Part shown: piece by piece, positions 37,018 to 46,446 of the stretch
How the letters are laid out: the number at the start of each line of letters is the position of its first letter
Numbering within the stretch: the first letter of the stretch is position 1
Made by a program: the position numbers and the translations under genes
From: JAGQVA01 sp041391725
GTDB taxonomy: Bacteria; Bacteroidota; Bacteroidia; J057
Length of the DNA stretch: 64,000 bases
Direction of reading: 5' to 3'
Assembly: GCA_041391725.1 (NCBI GenBank)
Contig: JAWKNL010000002.1
Coordinates: 1 to 64,000, forward strand
Notes under the pieces: generated by a model
What the model saw: the letters and a program-made list of their open reading frames with translations, nothing else
Databases searched by the model: none
What the model was told of the DNA's origin: nothing

Positions 37018-37257
37018 GTTCGCCAGGCGCACAACGGTTTATTCTCCTGTATTTTTTGTGTTTTTTAAATTTTTTTTCGCCGCACGAATAATTTTTATTC
37101 CGCACGGTTGTCCTGTATTGACTACACGATTGTTTGTAAAAAACGCATCAATGAATTGATATTCAGTTGGTTGTGGGCGTTTGATTCCCAAACAAGATTT
37201 ATCAGCGGGCGTATAGAACTGTATAGAATAACAAACAGACACAGTAATCTTACGCTT

Positions 37258-38739
37258 ATGAAATCCAACTTTTTACTCATCGCCTTTTTGATGGTTACCC
37301 TTGGGCTTCAGGCTCAGTACGGAGGAACCTACACTTACAACGACCACCATTCGTCTTACCGCGACAACGATGATGAATACTATTCGCCTCAGCACAACAG
37401 GAATCAGGATAGAATCCAGATAGCCCTTGTCCTTGATGTAAGCGGCAGTATGGATGGCCTCATCGACCAGGCCCGTTCCCAGCTCTGGCATATTGTAAAT
37501 GGCGTGATGATGGACAGCGAATATGGATATGGCCGCGGACCGGAACTGGAAATTGCCCTTTATGAAGTAGGAAATGAAAATCTTGGGCCACGCAACGGTT
37601 ATATGCGCCAGGTTGTACCATTTACCCGAAACCTCGACTGGATCTCCGAAGAATTATTTTATCTCAGAACCGGAGGCCGGTACGAATATTACGGAGATGT
37701 GATCATGATGGCGATGGATCAGCTCAACTGGAGCCGCAGAAATTCTGACCTGAAGCTGATGTTTATTGCCGGAAATGAGGACTTTGACCAGGGGCGCACC
37801 GATTTTCGCGAAGCAATACGGATGGCCACACGCCAGGGAGTAATTGTCAATACCATTTACTGTGGTTCGTACCAGAAAGGAATAAGCCTGGGATGGGCAC
37901 GTGCAGCAGAAATCGGAAACGGCGACTACATGAATATTGACCACAATTACCATGTTTATTATGATCCGACCCCCTATGATCGTATGTTTTTTGACCTCAA
38001 TACCCGTCTCAACAATACCTATATTCCTTACGGAACCAACGGCCATAAATTCCATGAACGCCAGCTTGAGCAGGATCGGAATGCCAACCGCTACGGACAG
38101 GGAATTCAGTCTCAGCGCACCCTTGCCAAGGCATCACAGAGTTACCGCAATGAAGACTGGGACCTGATAGATGCGGTAGATATGGGCATTGTACGGATAG
38201 AAAGCATTAACCCTCATGATCTGCCCGCTGAAATGCGAAATATGACCCTCGCACAGAAAAAAGACTATATCGCACGCAAAAAAGCAGATCGGGTAAAAAT
38301 ACAGTCTGAGATCAGACAACTGGGAAATAAATCACAAAAGGAGTCGGTTGAATCCAGACCCGCAGTTAAACCTTCGGCTTCACAGGGAAATACCATCGCC
38401 ACTCCACGGACAGAAGAAACCCAGACCTTTGACAAAGCGGTGATTCAGTCAGTGAAAAAACGCCAGCTTGAGACAACCGGCACTCCGGTAATCAGACAGC
38501 CCGCTGAAGTGAAACCTGCTCCTGCTCCTGTAGAAAACAGAAAGGCAGAACCTGTAGAAATGAAAAAAACTGCACCTTCGGAAATCAAAAAGACTGAGTC
38601 TGAAGTAAGGGAAATTAAAAAACAGTCAGTGGAGACGCCCGCAACAGAAAAACCTGCAACGGCAAAACCCGCGACCGTTACTCCCGGAAGACCAGCCCAG
38701 TCAGCCGAACAGGTGCGTCAGAGAGCCCGACAATTTTAA
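37258..38739 (+). CDS. secreted vWA-domain protein with Pro/Lys/Glu-rich tail
   Basis: 493 residues from the ATG at 37258, the start of a signal peptide (MKSNFLLIAFLMVTLGLQAQ). A vWA domain (about 55-250) carries the MIDAS motif LVLDVSGSMDG (DxSxS) and a later GDVIMMAMDQL segment. After residue 330 the protein becomes low-complexity, rich in Lys, Glu, Pro and Thr (KPATAKPATVTPG near the end), like a flexible surface linker. It may bind a ligand or partner through a metal ion outside the cytoplasm. It is single-gene and shares a bidirectional terminator with the convergent HAD gene. The role is unknown. Confidence 0.8.
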   Translation: MKSNFLLIAFLMVTLGLQAQYGGTYTYNDHHSSYRDNDDEYYSPQHNRNQDRIQIALVLDVSGSMDGLIDQARSQLWHIVNGVMMDSEYGYGRGPELEIALYEVGNENLGPRNGYMRQVVPFTRNLDWISEELFYLRTGGRYEYYGDVIMMAMDQLNWSRRNSDLKLMFIAGNEDFDQGRTDFREAIRMATRQGVIVNTIYCGSYQKGISLGWARAAEIGNGDYMNIDHNYHVYYDPTPYDRMFFDLNTRLNNTYIPYGTNGHKFHERQLEQDRNANRYGQGIQSQRTLAKASQSYRNEDWDLIDAVDMGIVRIESINPHDLPAEMRNMTLAQKKDYIARKKADRVKIQSEIRQLGNKSQKESVESRPAVKPSASQGNTIATPRTEETQTFDKAVIQSVKKRQLETTGTPVIRQPAEVKPAPAPVENRKAEPVEMKKTAPSEIKKTESEVREIKKQSVETPATEKPATAKPATVTPGRPAQSAEQVRQRARQF

Positions 38740-38762
38740 TCGAAAATATAAACCTGAAAACG

Positions 38763-38794
38763 AACCGCTCCCGAAAGGGGGCGGTTTTGTTTTA
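38763..38794. terminator. bidirectional terminator between vWA and HAD genes
   Basis: AACCGCTCCC (38763-38772) and GGGGGCGGTT (38777-38786) pair over 10 bp around a GAAA loop, with TTTTGTTTT on the right and a GAAAACG run on the left. It can stop transcription from both convergent genes. Confidence 0.88.
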
Positions 38795-39484
38795 GTGCGG
38801 AAGGTATTCCAGTACTTCCCTGATATTTTTTAATTCCCTGAAGTTGGGGTGTTCGATATTGGCTTCCACTTTTTCGAGCTCCCAGGTAGTGTGAAAAGGA
38901 ACGTGAAATCCGAAGCCGCCGATATTCAGTACAGGCAAAATGTCCGATTTCAGCGAGTTGCCGATCATCAGAAATTCGGACGGGTGAATGTCCAGGTGGC
39001 GGATGAGTTTACTGTATTCCGGTTCTTTTTTTTCGGAGACGATTTCGGTATGGTGAAAATATTTTTCCAGTCCCGATTTTCTCAATTTTCTTTCCTGGTC
39101 GAGGAGGTCGCCTTTGGTCGCCATGACGAGCCTGTATTTGCCCTGTAATTGCTGAAGGACTTCCTCGACGCCGTCGAGGTTTTCCACCGGATGGTCAATC
39201 AGTTCTTTGCCGTTTTGGAGTATTTTTCCGATCGCGTGCGCGCCGATGGTTCCATCCGTAACACGGATGGCTGTTTCAACCATGGACAGGACAAAACTTT
39301 TGACACCATAGCCATAGTAGTCAATATTTTTGATTTCTGTGGAGAGCAATTCGCGCGATACGGTATGATGCGGGAGAAAATCTTCCAGCATATCGCAGAA
39401 CTTTTTTTCCGCTGCCTGGAAAAAGGGTTCATTTACCCAGAGGGTATCATCGGCATCAAATGCAATAACTTTCAGATGATTCAT
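38792..39484 (-). CDS. HAD-superfamily hydrolase
   Basis: 230 residues. Motif I is VIAFDADDTLW (nucleophile Asp and acid/base Asp), motif II is LVMATKGD, the Lys motif lies in SEKKEPEYSKLI, and motif IV is FLMIGNSLKSDILPVLNIGG. A helical cap sits between motifs I and II. This is the phosphoglycolate-phosphatase-like branch; substrates of the group range over small phosphorylated metabolites and cannot be assigned here. No signal peptide, so cytoplasmic. It stands alone and ends at the shared terminator. Confidence 0.88.
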   Translation of the reverse strand: MNHLKVIAFDADDTLWVNEPFFQAAEKKFCDMLEDFLPHHTVSRELLSTEIKNIDYYGYGVKSFVLSMVETAIRVTDGTIGAHAIGKILQNGKELIDHPVENLDGVEEVLQQLQGKYRLVMATKGDLLDQERKLRKSGLEKYFHHTEIVSEKKEPEYSKLIRHLDIHPSEFLMIGNSLKSDILPVLNIGGFGFHVPFHTTWELEKVEANIEHPNFRELKNIREVLEYLPH

Positions 39485-39546
39485 ATCGGTTATTTACCAT
39501 CCGAAAATAGATAAAATATCAAATAAATGGGGGAAGTTTTTGCCAA

Positions 39547-39723
39547 TTACACCCACTCGGATTTTTTCTCCTTCTGAGTGGTTTTGGGGGTTTTTGTTTT
39601 TTCCTGCATTTCTTTGCGATAGGACCGGTTGTCGCTAATCACAAATATTACCCCAAGTACGACAATAAGAAGTATGGCACCAAAAATAATGAGCTGAAGT
39701 GTCGAGATTCCCAGGCTTGCCAT
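39547..39723 (-). CDS. 58-residue single-pass membrane peptide
   Basis: From the ATG at 39723: MASLGISTLQ, one hydrophobic helix (LIIFGAILLIVVLGVIFVIS, residues 11-30), then a strongly charged, Lys-rich tail ending KKSEWV. The N-terminus is short and the tail is basic, so the tail probably faces the cytoplasm. It lies 70 bp after the S41 protease stop on the same strand and could share its transcript. It resembles no family that I can name. Codon use looks like that of the neighbours, which supports a real gene. Confidence 0.65.
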   Translation of the reverse strand: MASLGISTLQLIIFGAILLIVVLGVIFVISDNRSYRKEMQEKTKTPKTTQKEKKSEWV

Positions 39724-39793
39724 AGGTGTTGGATTAAAAGGGTTATTTTATCAAAACAAAAAAAATTACGAAATATTATGTAAAAGGGAATAA

Positions 39794-41467
39794 TTAATTT
39801 CCGCCCGCTAAAATTTTTCTATATCGAACTGTATCGTACAGCACTTCTAATGCCGCCAGAATGTCGGGATCGTCATTAAACGAAGCTTCCAGAACTCCTT
39901 GTTTGTAGTAATAGCGGTTGATCAGTTCTTTTTTAATAAGTTTTGAAATCTCGGCCCTGTGTTTTCGGATATCAGCTTCTTTCAGTTTTTTTATCTGGGC
40001 CTCCAGGCTGATCAACTCTTCATCAAGTTCGGATTTGTATTGTTCCTGATGCAGCATTTCACTCAGGCGGGCGAGATCAGTTTCGGTTTCAGTGTGAAAG
40101 GTAAAACCGCGTGTCGAGACAAAATCTACAAAGTCGTCGAAGATTTTCTGGGAAATCTCAAATGCCCGTGGCGGAGGGATGGTGTCGTTTTGCCGGGTAA
40201 ACCAGGTTGCGAAGTCGAAGATCAGCCGCTGTTCTGCCAGTGCTTGGCTGACAGGCTGGAGCGGTGGTTTGTTCACCAGTATTTCAGGATCCACACCTGC
40301 TCCGTCAAATACGGTTCTTCCGTTTCGGGTTTTAAAAGATTTACGGAGGCTGTCGGCAAATTTGTGTGCGCTGCCGTCCTGCCGGTGTTCTGAATAATCA
40401 ATTGCCTGAATACACCTTCCGCTGGGGGTATAATACTTGGCAATGGTGATTTTCATCTGGGTATTATAACTCAGCGGGCGAACGTTTTGCACCAGTCCTT
40501 TTCCAAAGCTCTTTTGACCCTCCAAAACGCCCCTGTCAAGATCCTGTATGGCGCCGGAAACAATTTCGGAGGCACTGGCACTCCGGCTGTTGATCAGCAC
40601 AGCAAGCGGGATTTCTGTATCCAGCCCAGGCAGACGGGTGCCAAAAGTATTTCGCGAATCGGGGGTACGGCCCTTCATTTCGACGATTTTTTCATTTTGC
40701 CCAACAAATACATTGGTGACATTTACGGCTTCGTCGAGTCGTCCTCCCGGATTGCCCCGGAGGTCAAGGATTATTCCTTTCATTTCTGGATGCGCTTTTT
40801 TGAGCTTTTCGGTAGCTTCTGCTACCTCTTTTCCCGCATCCTGCATAAAACCTGAAAGAAGAATATAGCCGATATCTTCTGTGGCCATTCCCCAGTAAGG
40901 CACATTTTCGCTTTGTACTTCTGTGCCTCCGCGCTGTAAGGAGATCGAGCGGGCGCTCATTTCCCCCTGGCGTATGACCGTAAGGGTCAGCGCAGACCCT
41001 TTTTCCCCCAGCAAAAGGCTGTTGATTTCATCCTGACTTAGCCCTTTTCCCGCGATTTCTTCGGCATCAATACGCATGATTTCATCACCGACCCGGAGAC
41101 CAGCGGCATCGGCCGGCCCGTTTTCATACAGTTCGGTAAGGATAATCTTCCCGTCACGGAGCGAAATATCAGCGCCAATACCGCTGTACTGCCCGGTGCT
41201 CATCAGCTTCGAGTATTCAATCTGGCTTTCTGAGTAATAATTGGTGTAAGGATCAAGTGAAGAAAGCATGGCCTCTATGGCCGTGCGCATCAGTTGGGTA
41301 GGGTTGGTTTCATCGACATAGACAGTATTGACATCCTTGTACACACTTGAAAATATTTCCATGTTTTTGGAAATCTCAAAATACTTGTCTGCTGTTTGGG
41401 TGATAAAGCCGAGGGAAAAAAACACGGCGATCCATGCGATAAGACCAATATATTGTCTGCGTTTCAT
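39794..41467 (-). CDS. C-terminal processing peptidase, S41 family
   Basis: 557 residues. An N-terminal signal anchor (YIGLIAWIAVFFSLGFITQT), a PDZ domain (GIGADISLRDGKIILTELYE, GLRVGDEIMRID; about 90-180), and the S41 catalytic domain follow. It has GIILDLRGNPGG, the catalytic Ser in NSRSASASEIVSGA and the catalytic Lys in GQKSFGKGLVQ. A C-terminal helical extension of about 150 residues is typical for the Bacteroidota Ctp proteins. It degrades or trims proteins in the periplasm. It is divergent from the gene at 41622. Confidence 0.94.
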   Translation of the reverse strand: MKRRQYIGLIAWIAVFFSLGFITQTADKYFEISKNMEIFSSVYKDVNTVYVDETNPTQLMRTAIEAMLSSLDPYTNYYSESQIEYSKLMSTGQYSGIGADISLRDGKIILTELYENGPADAAGLRVGDEIMRIDAEEIAGKGLSQDEINSLLLGEKGSALTLTVIRQGEMSARSISLQRGGTEVQSENVPYWGMATEDIGYILLSGFMQDAGKEVAEATEKLKKAHPEMKGIILDLRGNPGGRLDEAVNVTNVFVGQNEKIVEMKGRTPDSRNTFGTRLPGLDTEIPLAVLINSRSASASEIVSGAIQDLDRGVLEGQKSFGKGLVQNVRPLSYNTQMKITIAKYYTPSGRCIQAIDYSEHRQDGSAHKFADSLRKSFKTRNGRTVFDGAGVDPEILVNKPPLQPVSQALAEQRLIFDFATWFTRQNDTIPPPRAFEISQKIFDDFVDFVSTRGFTFHTETETDLARLSEMLHQEQYKSELDEELISLEAQIKKLKEADIRKHRAEISKLIKKELINRYYYKQGVLEASFNDDPDILAALEVLYDTVRYRKILAGGN

Positions 41468-41621
41468 GAAACGAATCCTTTATTTTTTGTTTAGGAAGTG
41501 AAAAGTTAGGCATTTTCATGCGTATATCCATGAAACATTTGAATGGATTTTGGTTATACCTGTAATAAAGATTGTGTAAATTTACATCGTTTTGGGGTTA
41601 TTACTTTTTTAAGCATCATAT

Positions 41622-42128
41622 ATGAAGACTGCAATTACCGGACTTTTGCTGTTCCTCCTGGCTGTTTCCTCCCTTTTTGCTCAGGTTTCAGAGGTGGAAC
41701 TGGGTATGACCGAAGCCGATCTTTTGCGCCATGCCAACCCGCGGGAGATGAATGACGGATTTGAACTGGTGAGCCAGCGACCCGGATTTTATCAGTTTGC
41801 CAACACTTCCAACCCTTTCTATGAAATGCAGATTGAAATTTCGATGAAAAACGGGCTGGTCGCTACGATCAAAACTACCCACACCGGTCGAAATCCCAAA
41901 TTCCGCAAAACCCTCATGGAATACTACCAGGAAGTAATCAATGACTGGAATCATGATCCCCTCCTCCATGCCAATGAAGGCATGGCTGCCAGTTCAAAAA
42001 GCAGTTTTAGCCGGTACAATCCCGAGGTCGCAGCCTTTACCGATGCTGATATGCAGTACCTCTGCATTTTTATGTTTTACCACAACGGGGAAGAAAGCGT
42101 GTTTACCAAAATGGAGCGGAAGTTTTAA
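41622..42128 (+). CDS. secreted hypothetical protein
   Basis: 168 residues with a clear signal peptide (MKTAITGLLLFLLAVSSLFA, cleavage at AQV). The mature part begins VSEVELGMTEADLLRHANPR, similar in pattern to small exported proteins with a short helix followed by a beta sheet (YEMQIEISMKNGLVATIKTT). I do not recognise a family. It starts 154 bp from the divergent S41 gene and lies 90 bp before the 6-phosphogluconolactonase gene on the same strand. Confidence 0.65.
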   Translation: MKTAITGLLLFLLAVSSLFAQVSEVELGMTEADLLRHANPREMNDGFELVSQRPGFYQFANTSNPFYEMQIEISMKNGLVATIKTTHTGRNPKFRKTLMEYYQEVINDWNHDPLLHANEGMAASSKSSFSRYNPEVAAFTDADMQYLCIFMFYHNGEESVFTKMERKF

Positions 42129-42218
42129 TAATTCAAATCCCGCCTTCAAAATTAATTGCCTATCTTGTCCTCCGGTAGCTGCTATTACCGCAAAAACTCC
42201 CGTATTTAACCCAATCCT

Positions 42219-42938
42219 ATGTCTGACTCAGAGATTCTCGTTTTCAGGGATTCATTAGCGGTAGCATCTGCCTTTGCATCAAATCTGAAAAAATGGACTG
42301 CCAATGAAAAACCTTTTCATCTGGCGCTCTCCGGAGGCAGTACCCCCAAACTTCTGTTCCAATACCTGGCCTCTCAGCCCGCAGATTTCCTCCCCTGGGA
42401 TCGCATTCACCTGTGGTGGGGAGATGAAAGAATGGTATCTCCCGATGACCCGGACAGCAATTTTGGTATGACGGAGACATACCTTCTCAACCATATCAAT
42501 ATACCTGCTGAAAATATTCACCGCATTCTGGGAGAACAATCGCCCGAAGCGGCTGCCCGAATTTATCAGGAAGAAATTTCGCAATCCGTTCCTATGACTG
42601 ACGGATGGCCGGTTTTTGACCTCATACTGCTGGGACTTGGCGAAGACGGACATACGGCTTCCATTTTCCCTTATGAGATTTTCCTGCTCCGTTCCCCTCA
42701 TATCTGCGCTGTGGCTACCCATCCCGATTCCGGCCAAAAACGAATTACCCTCACAGGCCGGGTCATTAACCAGGCCGAAAAAGTCGCCTTTCTGGTCACC
42801 GGTGCGGGTAAAAGAGAAAAAATCAGCCAGATCTTTCACGGAGCACCTGAAGCCCCCATTTTTCCGGCAACCTATATTCAGCCTGAAAAAGGAAACCTCT
42901 TCTGGTTTCTCGATTATGCTGCTTATGGAATAGCATAG
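42219..42938 (+). CDS. pgl: 6-phosphogluconolactonase
   Basis: 239 residues, the usual length of the DevB/SOL type. HLALSGGSTPKLLFQYLA is the phosphate-binding loop, IHLWWGDERMVSPDDPDSNFGM contains the WGDER motif, and DLILLGLGEDGHTASIFP holds the catalytic His. It hydrolyses 6-phosphogluconolactone in the oxidative pentose phosphate pathway. No zwf or gnd gene lies near; instead the rhamnose operon begins 69 bp downstream on the same strand, so it may be cotranscribed with it by chance or shared control. Confidence 0.93.
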   Translation: MSDSEILVFRDSLAVASAFASNLKKWTANEKPFHLALSGGSTPKLLFQYLASQPADFLPWDRIHLWWGDERMVSPDDPDSNFGMTETYLLNHINIPAENIHRILGEQSPEAAARIYQEEISQSVPMTDGWPVFDLILLGLGEDGHTASIFPYEIFLLRSPHICAVATHPDSGQKRITLTGRVINQAEKVAFLVTGAGKREKISQIFHGAPEAPIFPATYIQPEKGNLFWFLDYAAYGIA

Positions 42939-43006
42939 CACAGAATAGCCGCATCCCCGCGATGTATTAGCTTTGGCTTTAGAAAATTTTTCACCAACCT
43001 TTTCTT

Positions 43007-44203
43007 ATGCAACCTACCCAACAGTTCAGACACGTAGATTATCTCTGGGATGAATCGAAAGCCGCCGCGCTGGCAGGCGATGAAATCGGCCTTCTGCTGT
43101 ATCGCTCCAATATCCTCGGGGCAGACCTCCGCATCACCAATTTTGGTGGTGGCAACACCAGTTGTAAAACCATCGAAAAAGATCCCCTGACCGGCGAGTC
43201 CGTAGAAGTAATGTGGATCAAAGGTTCAGGTGGTGATATTGGTTCGCTAAAAAGAAAAGGGCTGGCAGGTCTGTATGTTGACCGGCTCCGCAGCCTGAAA
43301 AATGTGTATCGCGGACTGGAGCACGAAGACGAAATGGTAGGGCTTTTTTACCACTGCCTCTATGACCTGGCTTCCGCTGCCCCTTCGATTGACACTCCGC
43401 TGCACGCATTTCTTCCTTTCAAGCATATAGACCACCTTCACCCCGATGCCGCTATTGCCATTGCGGCTGCAAAAGACAGTAAACAAATCACCGAAGATTT
43501 GTTTGAAGGACAAATCGGCTGGGTGAAATGGCAACGCCCGGGTTTTGACCTGGGGCTCCAACTGGCTGCATGTCTGGACGAAAATCCCGGTATCAGGGGA
43601 ATTATGCTCGGTAGCCACGGGTTGTTTACCTGGGGCGATACCGCTTACGAAAGTTATATCAACAGCCTCGAAGTCATTGAAAAAGCTTCGCTATATATAG
43701 AGAGCAAAACCGGAAAATCGCGTCCGGTATTTGGTGGGGTAAAACGCTCCAGCCTTGATGAAAATGCCCGCCAAAAACAGGCAGCCAGAATGGCGCCCAT
43801 TCTGCGAGGTCTTTGCTCCGGCTACAGCCGTATGGTAGGTCATTTTACCGACGACCCGCGGGTACTTGAATTTATCAACAGCAACGACCTCGAAAAACTT
43901 GCCCCGCTGGGAACCAGTTGCCCCGACCACTTTCTGCGCACCAAAATTGCACCCCTGGTGGTGGAAATCGCTGCTGATGCTGATTTGTCCGATACCTCCG
44001 CTATCAAAAAGCAACTGGAACCCGCTTTCGAAGCATACCGGAAAGGATATGAATCGTATTATGAGACCTGCAAACACCCCGACAGCCCGGCTATGCGCGA
44101 CCCCAATCCCGTAGTGTTGCTCTGGCCCGGAGTGGGTATGTTTACTTTTGCCAAAAACAAGCAGACCGCCCGCGTTTCGGCAGAATTTTATATCAATACA
44201 TAA
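43007..44203 (+). CDS. rhaD: rhamnulose-1-phosphate aldolase half of a RhaD aldolase/dehydrogenase
   Basis: 398 residues, the class II aldolase part of the bifunctional rhamnulose-1-phosphate aldolase/lactaldehyde dehydrogenase. GSHGLFTWGD and HAFLPFKHIDHLHPD supply the metal-binding histidines; TNFGGGNTSCKTIEKDPLTG is the phosphate-binding region. It splits rhamnulose-1-phosphate into DHAP and lactaldehyde. In the fused proteins the frame continues through FYIN-x-INVMRGAEA. Here one base is missing right after FYIN, giving a TAA at 44201, while INVMRGAEA continues in the next frame. So this is either a frameshifted fusion or a recent split with a restart at 44209. Confidence 0.85.
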   Translation: MQPTQQFRHVDYLWDESKAAALAGDEIGLLLYRSNILGADLRITNFGGGNTSCKTIEKDPLTGESVEVMWIKGSGGDIGSLKRKGLAGLYVDRLRSLKNVYRGLEHEDEMVGLFYHCLYDLASAAPSIDTPLHAFLPFKHIDHLHPDAAIAIAAAKDSKQITEDLFEGQIGWVKWQRPGFDLGLQLAACLDENPGIRGIMLGSHGLFTWGDTAYESYINSLEVIEKASLYIESKTGKSRPVFGGVKRSSLDENARQKQAARMAPILRGLCSGYSRMVGHFTDDPRVLEFINSNDLEKLAPLGTSCPDHFLRTKIAPLVVEIAADADLSDTSAIKKQLEPAFEAYRKGYESYYETCKHPDSPAMRDPNPVVLLWPGVGMFTFAKNKQTARVSAEFYINT

Positions 44204-44208
44204 ATGTA

Positions 44209-45123
44209 ATGCGCGGAGCTGAAGCCATTTCCTCCTATACTTCTCTTCCACGGCAGGAAGCTTTTGATATCGAATACTGGTTGCTGGAAGAAGCCAAACT
44301 CAAACGCATGCCTCCCGAGCAGCCCCTTTCCCGTAAAATTGCCCTGATTACAGGCAGTGCAGGAGGGATCGGCAAGGCAATCGCCGAAAAATTTGTCAAA
44401 GAAGGCGCATGTGTGGTTCTCAACGACCTCGATGAAACCCGCCTGGCAGAAACCGGAGAGGAGTTTCAGAAAAAGTATGGAAAAGATGCCTCGGTAACCG
44501 TAGCGCTGGACGTAACCAAAGCAGATGCCGTTGACGCCGCTTATGAAGCTGCCTGCCTCGCTTTTGGCGGAGTGGATATCATTGTAAATTGCGCCGGCCT
44601 TTCGATTTCCCGCGCACTGGAAGAATATACGGAAGCCCAGTGGGATTTGCTTTATGACGTCATTGTCAAAGGGCAATTTCTGGTCAGCCGCGAAGGGGTG
44701 AAAATCCTCAAAACCCAGGGACTCGGAGGTGATATCGTCAATATTGCCAGTAAAAATGCGGTCGTTGCAGGCCCCAAAAATGCAGCTTACGGTTCCGCAA
44801 AAGCAGCCCAACTGCATATGAGCCGCCTGCTTGCAGCCGAACTCGGTGATGCAAAAATCAGGGTGAATGTGATCAACCCCGACGCAGTAATCGAAGGCAG
44901 CCATATCTGGCAGGGCGGCTGGGCACAGGAACGCGCAAAAGCATACGGCGTACCGCTGGAAGAACTCCCCGCATTTTATGCCAAACGAACCCTTCTCAAT
45001 GAAGTTATTCTGCCCGCGGATATTGCCAACGGCGTCTTTGCTTTTGTCGGAGGATTGCTCAACAAAAGCACCGGCAATGTGCTGAATGTAGATGGCGGAT
45101 TTGCACAGGGATTTCTGCGATAA
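44209..45123 (+). CDS. lactaldehyde dehydrogenase (SDR) half of the RhaD bifunctional enzyme
   Basis: 304 residues from the ATG at 44209, five bases after the aldolase stop. An N-terminal linker (MRGAEAISSYTSLPRQEAFD, usually internal in the fusion) precedes a short-chain dehydrogenase with TGSAGGIGKAIAEKF (TGxxxGIG), NDLDE, NCAGLSIS, and the catalytic AAYGSAKAAQ (YxxxK). It would oxidise lactaldehyde to lactate with NAD. Because the first 40 residues belong to the fused protein's linker, it is unlikely that the ATG evolved as a true start. The frame difference is one base. Confidence 0.85.
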   Translation: MRGAEAISSYTSLPRQEAFDIEYWLLEEAKLKRMPPEQPLSRKIALITGSAGGIGKAIAEKFVKEGACVVLNDLDETRLAETGEEFQKKYGKDASVTVALDVTKADAVDAAYEAACLAFGGVDIIVNCAGLSISRALEEYTEAQWDLLYDVIVKGQFLVSREGVKILKTQGLGGDIVNIASKNAVVAGPKNAAYGSAKAAQLHMSRLLAAELGDAKIRVNVINPDAVIEGSHIWQGGWAQERAKAYGVPLEELPAFYAKRTLLNEVILPADIANGVFAFVGGLLNKSTGNVLNVDGGFAQGFLR

Positions 45124-45153
45124 TCAATAAATTACAGGCTAAAACCAACCGTT

Positions 45154-46435
45154 ATGCGAATTACTACTACCCGGATAGAGGAAAATAATCTCCTCTATCT
45201 GCGCGACCATCAGCGTAAGTTTGCCTTTTTATCAGAAACACTGGCCCAGGCCTCCGTGGATGTGGAGGATGTGCTTGAGCGGATCGGGCAGTTGCAGATT
45301 GCCATCCCCTCCTGGGCACTCGGCACAGGTGGTACGCGCTTTGGGCGGTTTCCCGGCGGCGGGGAGCCCGGGAGTCTGGAGCAAAAAATGGAAGATGTAG
45401 CCATTATCAATGATCTTACCCGCGCTGCTGATTCTATCTCGCTTCACATTCCCTGGGATATACCCGAAAACCCCGCACAGATTCTCCAACTGGCATCAGA
45501 ACTGGGACTGAGGTTTGACGCCGTAAACTCCAATACCTTTCAGGATCAGCCCGGACAGCGTTATTCCTATAAATTCGGGTCGCTTTGCCATACAGATCAT
45601 GACGTGCGGCGGCAGGCAGTGGCGCACAATCTGGAAGTGATTCATTACGGTAAAATGCTTGGCTCTGATGCTATAACCGTATGGTTGTCAGATGGTTCTA
45701 ATTTTCCCGGACAACTGGATTTCAGGAAAGCACTGGAACGCACCCATCAGTCTTTGCAGGACATTTATTCCGGCCTGCCCGACGACTGGAAAATGTACAT
45801 TGAGTACAAACCCTATGAGCCCAACTTTTACAGTACGGTGATTCAGGATTGGGGTACGTCATTCCTTCTGGCCAATAAGCTGGGCAAAAGCTTTTACCCT
45901 CGTCGATCTGGGACATCACCTTCCCAATACCAATATTGAGCAGATCGTGGCAACCCTGATGGGAGAGGGGAAACTCGGAGGTTTTCATTTTAATGACTCC
46001 AAATACGGAGATGATGACCTTACCGTAGGCAGTATTAAACCCTACCAGCTTTATCTCATATTCAACGAACTGGTTCAGGGAATGGACGATCACAATTCCT
46101 CAAATCCTTCTCCGGCGTGGATGATTGATGCCAGCCATAATGTAAAGGATCCGCTCGAAGATCTCATTCAGTCAGTGGAGGCCATAAGACTCGCTTATGC
46201 TCAGGCCCTGGTGACCGACAGGGAATCGCTCGACTTTGCAAGAGATGCCAATGACCCGGTACTGGCGCAGGAAGTTCTTCAACATGCTTTCCGCACAGAT
46301 TTGCGTCCCTTGCTTGCTGAAGCACGCATTCGGGCCAAAGGAGCTGTTTCCCCCATTGCCTGCTTTCGCGACCTGAAAATCAGAAAGACACTTGTGGAAG
46401 AAAGAGGCAGCAAAACCATTGCTACCGGGCTGTAA
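45154..46435 (+). pseudogene. rhaI: L-rhamnose isomerase, single-base frameshift
   Basis: Two frames together give a protein of about 425 residues that matches the Pseudomonas stutzeri-type L-rhamnose isomerase along its length: SWALGTGGTRFGRFPGGGEP, SLHIPWD, AVNSNTFQDQPGQRYSYKFG and EYKPYEPNFYSTVIQDWGTS in the first frame. Then DLGHHLPNTNIEQIV, FHFNDSKYGDDDLTVGSIKP and IDASHNVKDP in the second, which carries the remaining metal ligands. The break is at the AAAA run near 45890: removing one A restores LGKAFTLVDLGHH. As printed, only an inactive N-terminal part can be made. A homopolymer error is the simplest explanation, since the rest of the operon looks functional. Confidence 0.88.
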
Positions 46436-46446
46436 CCATCGTCGCC

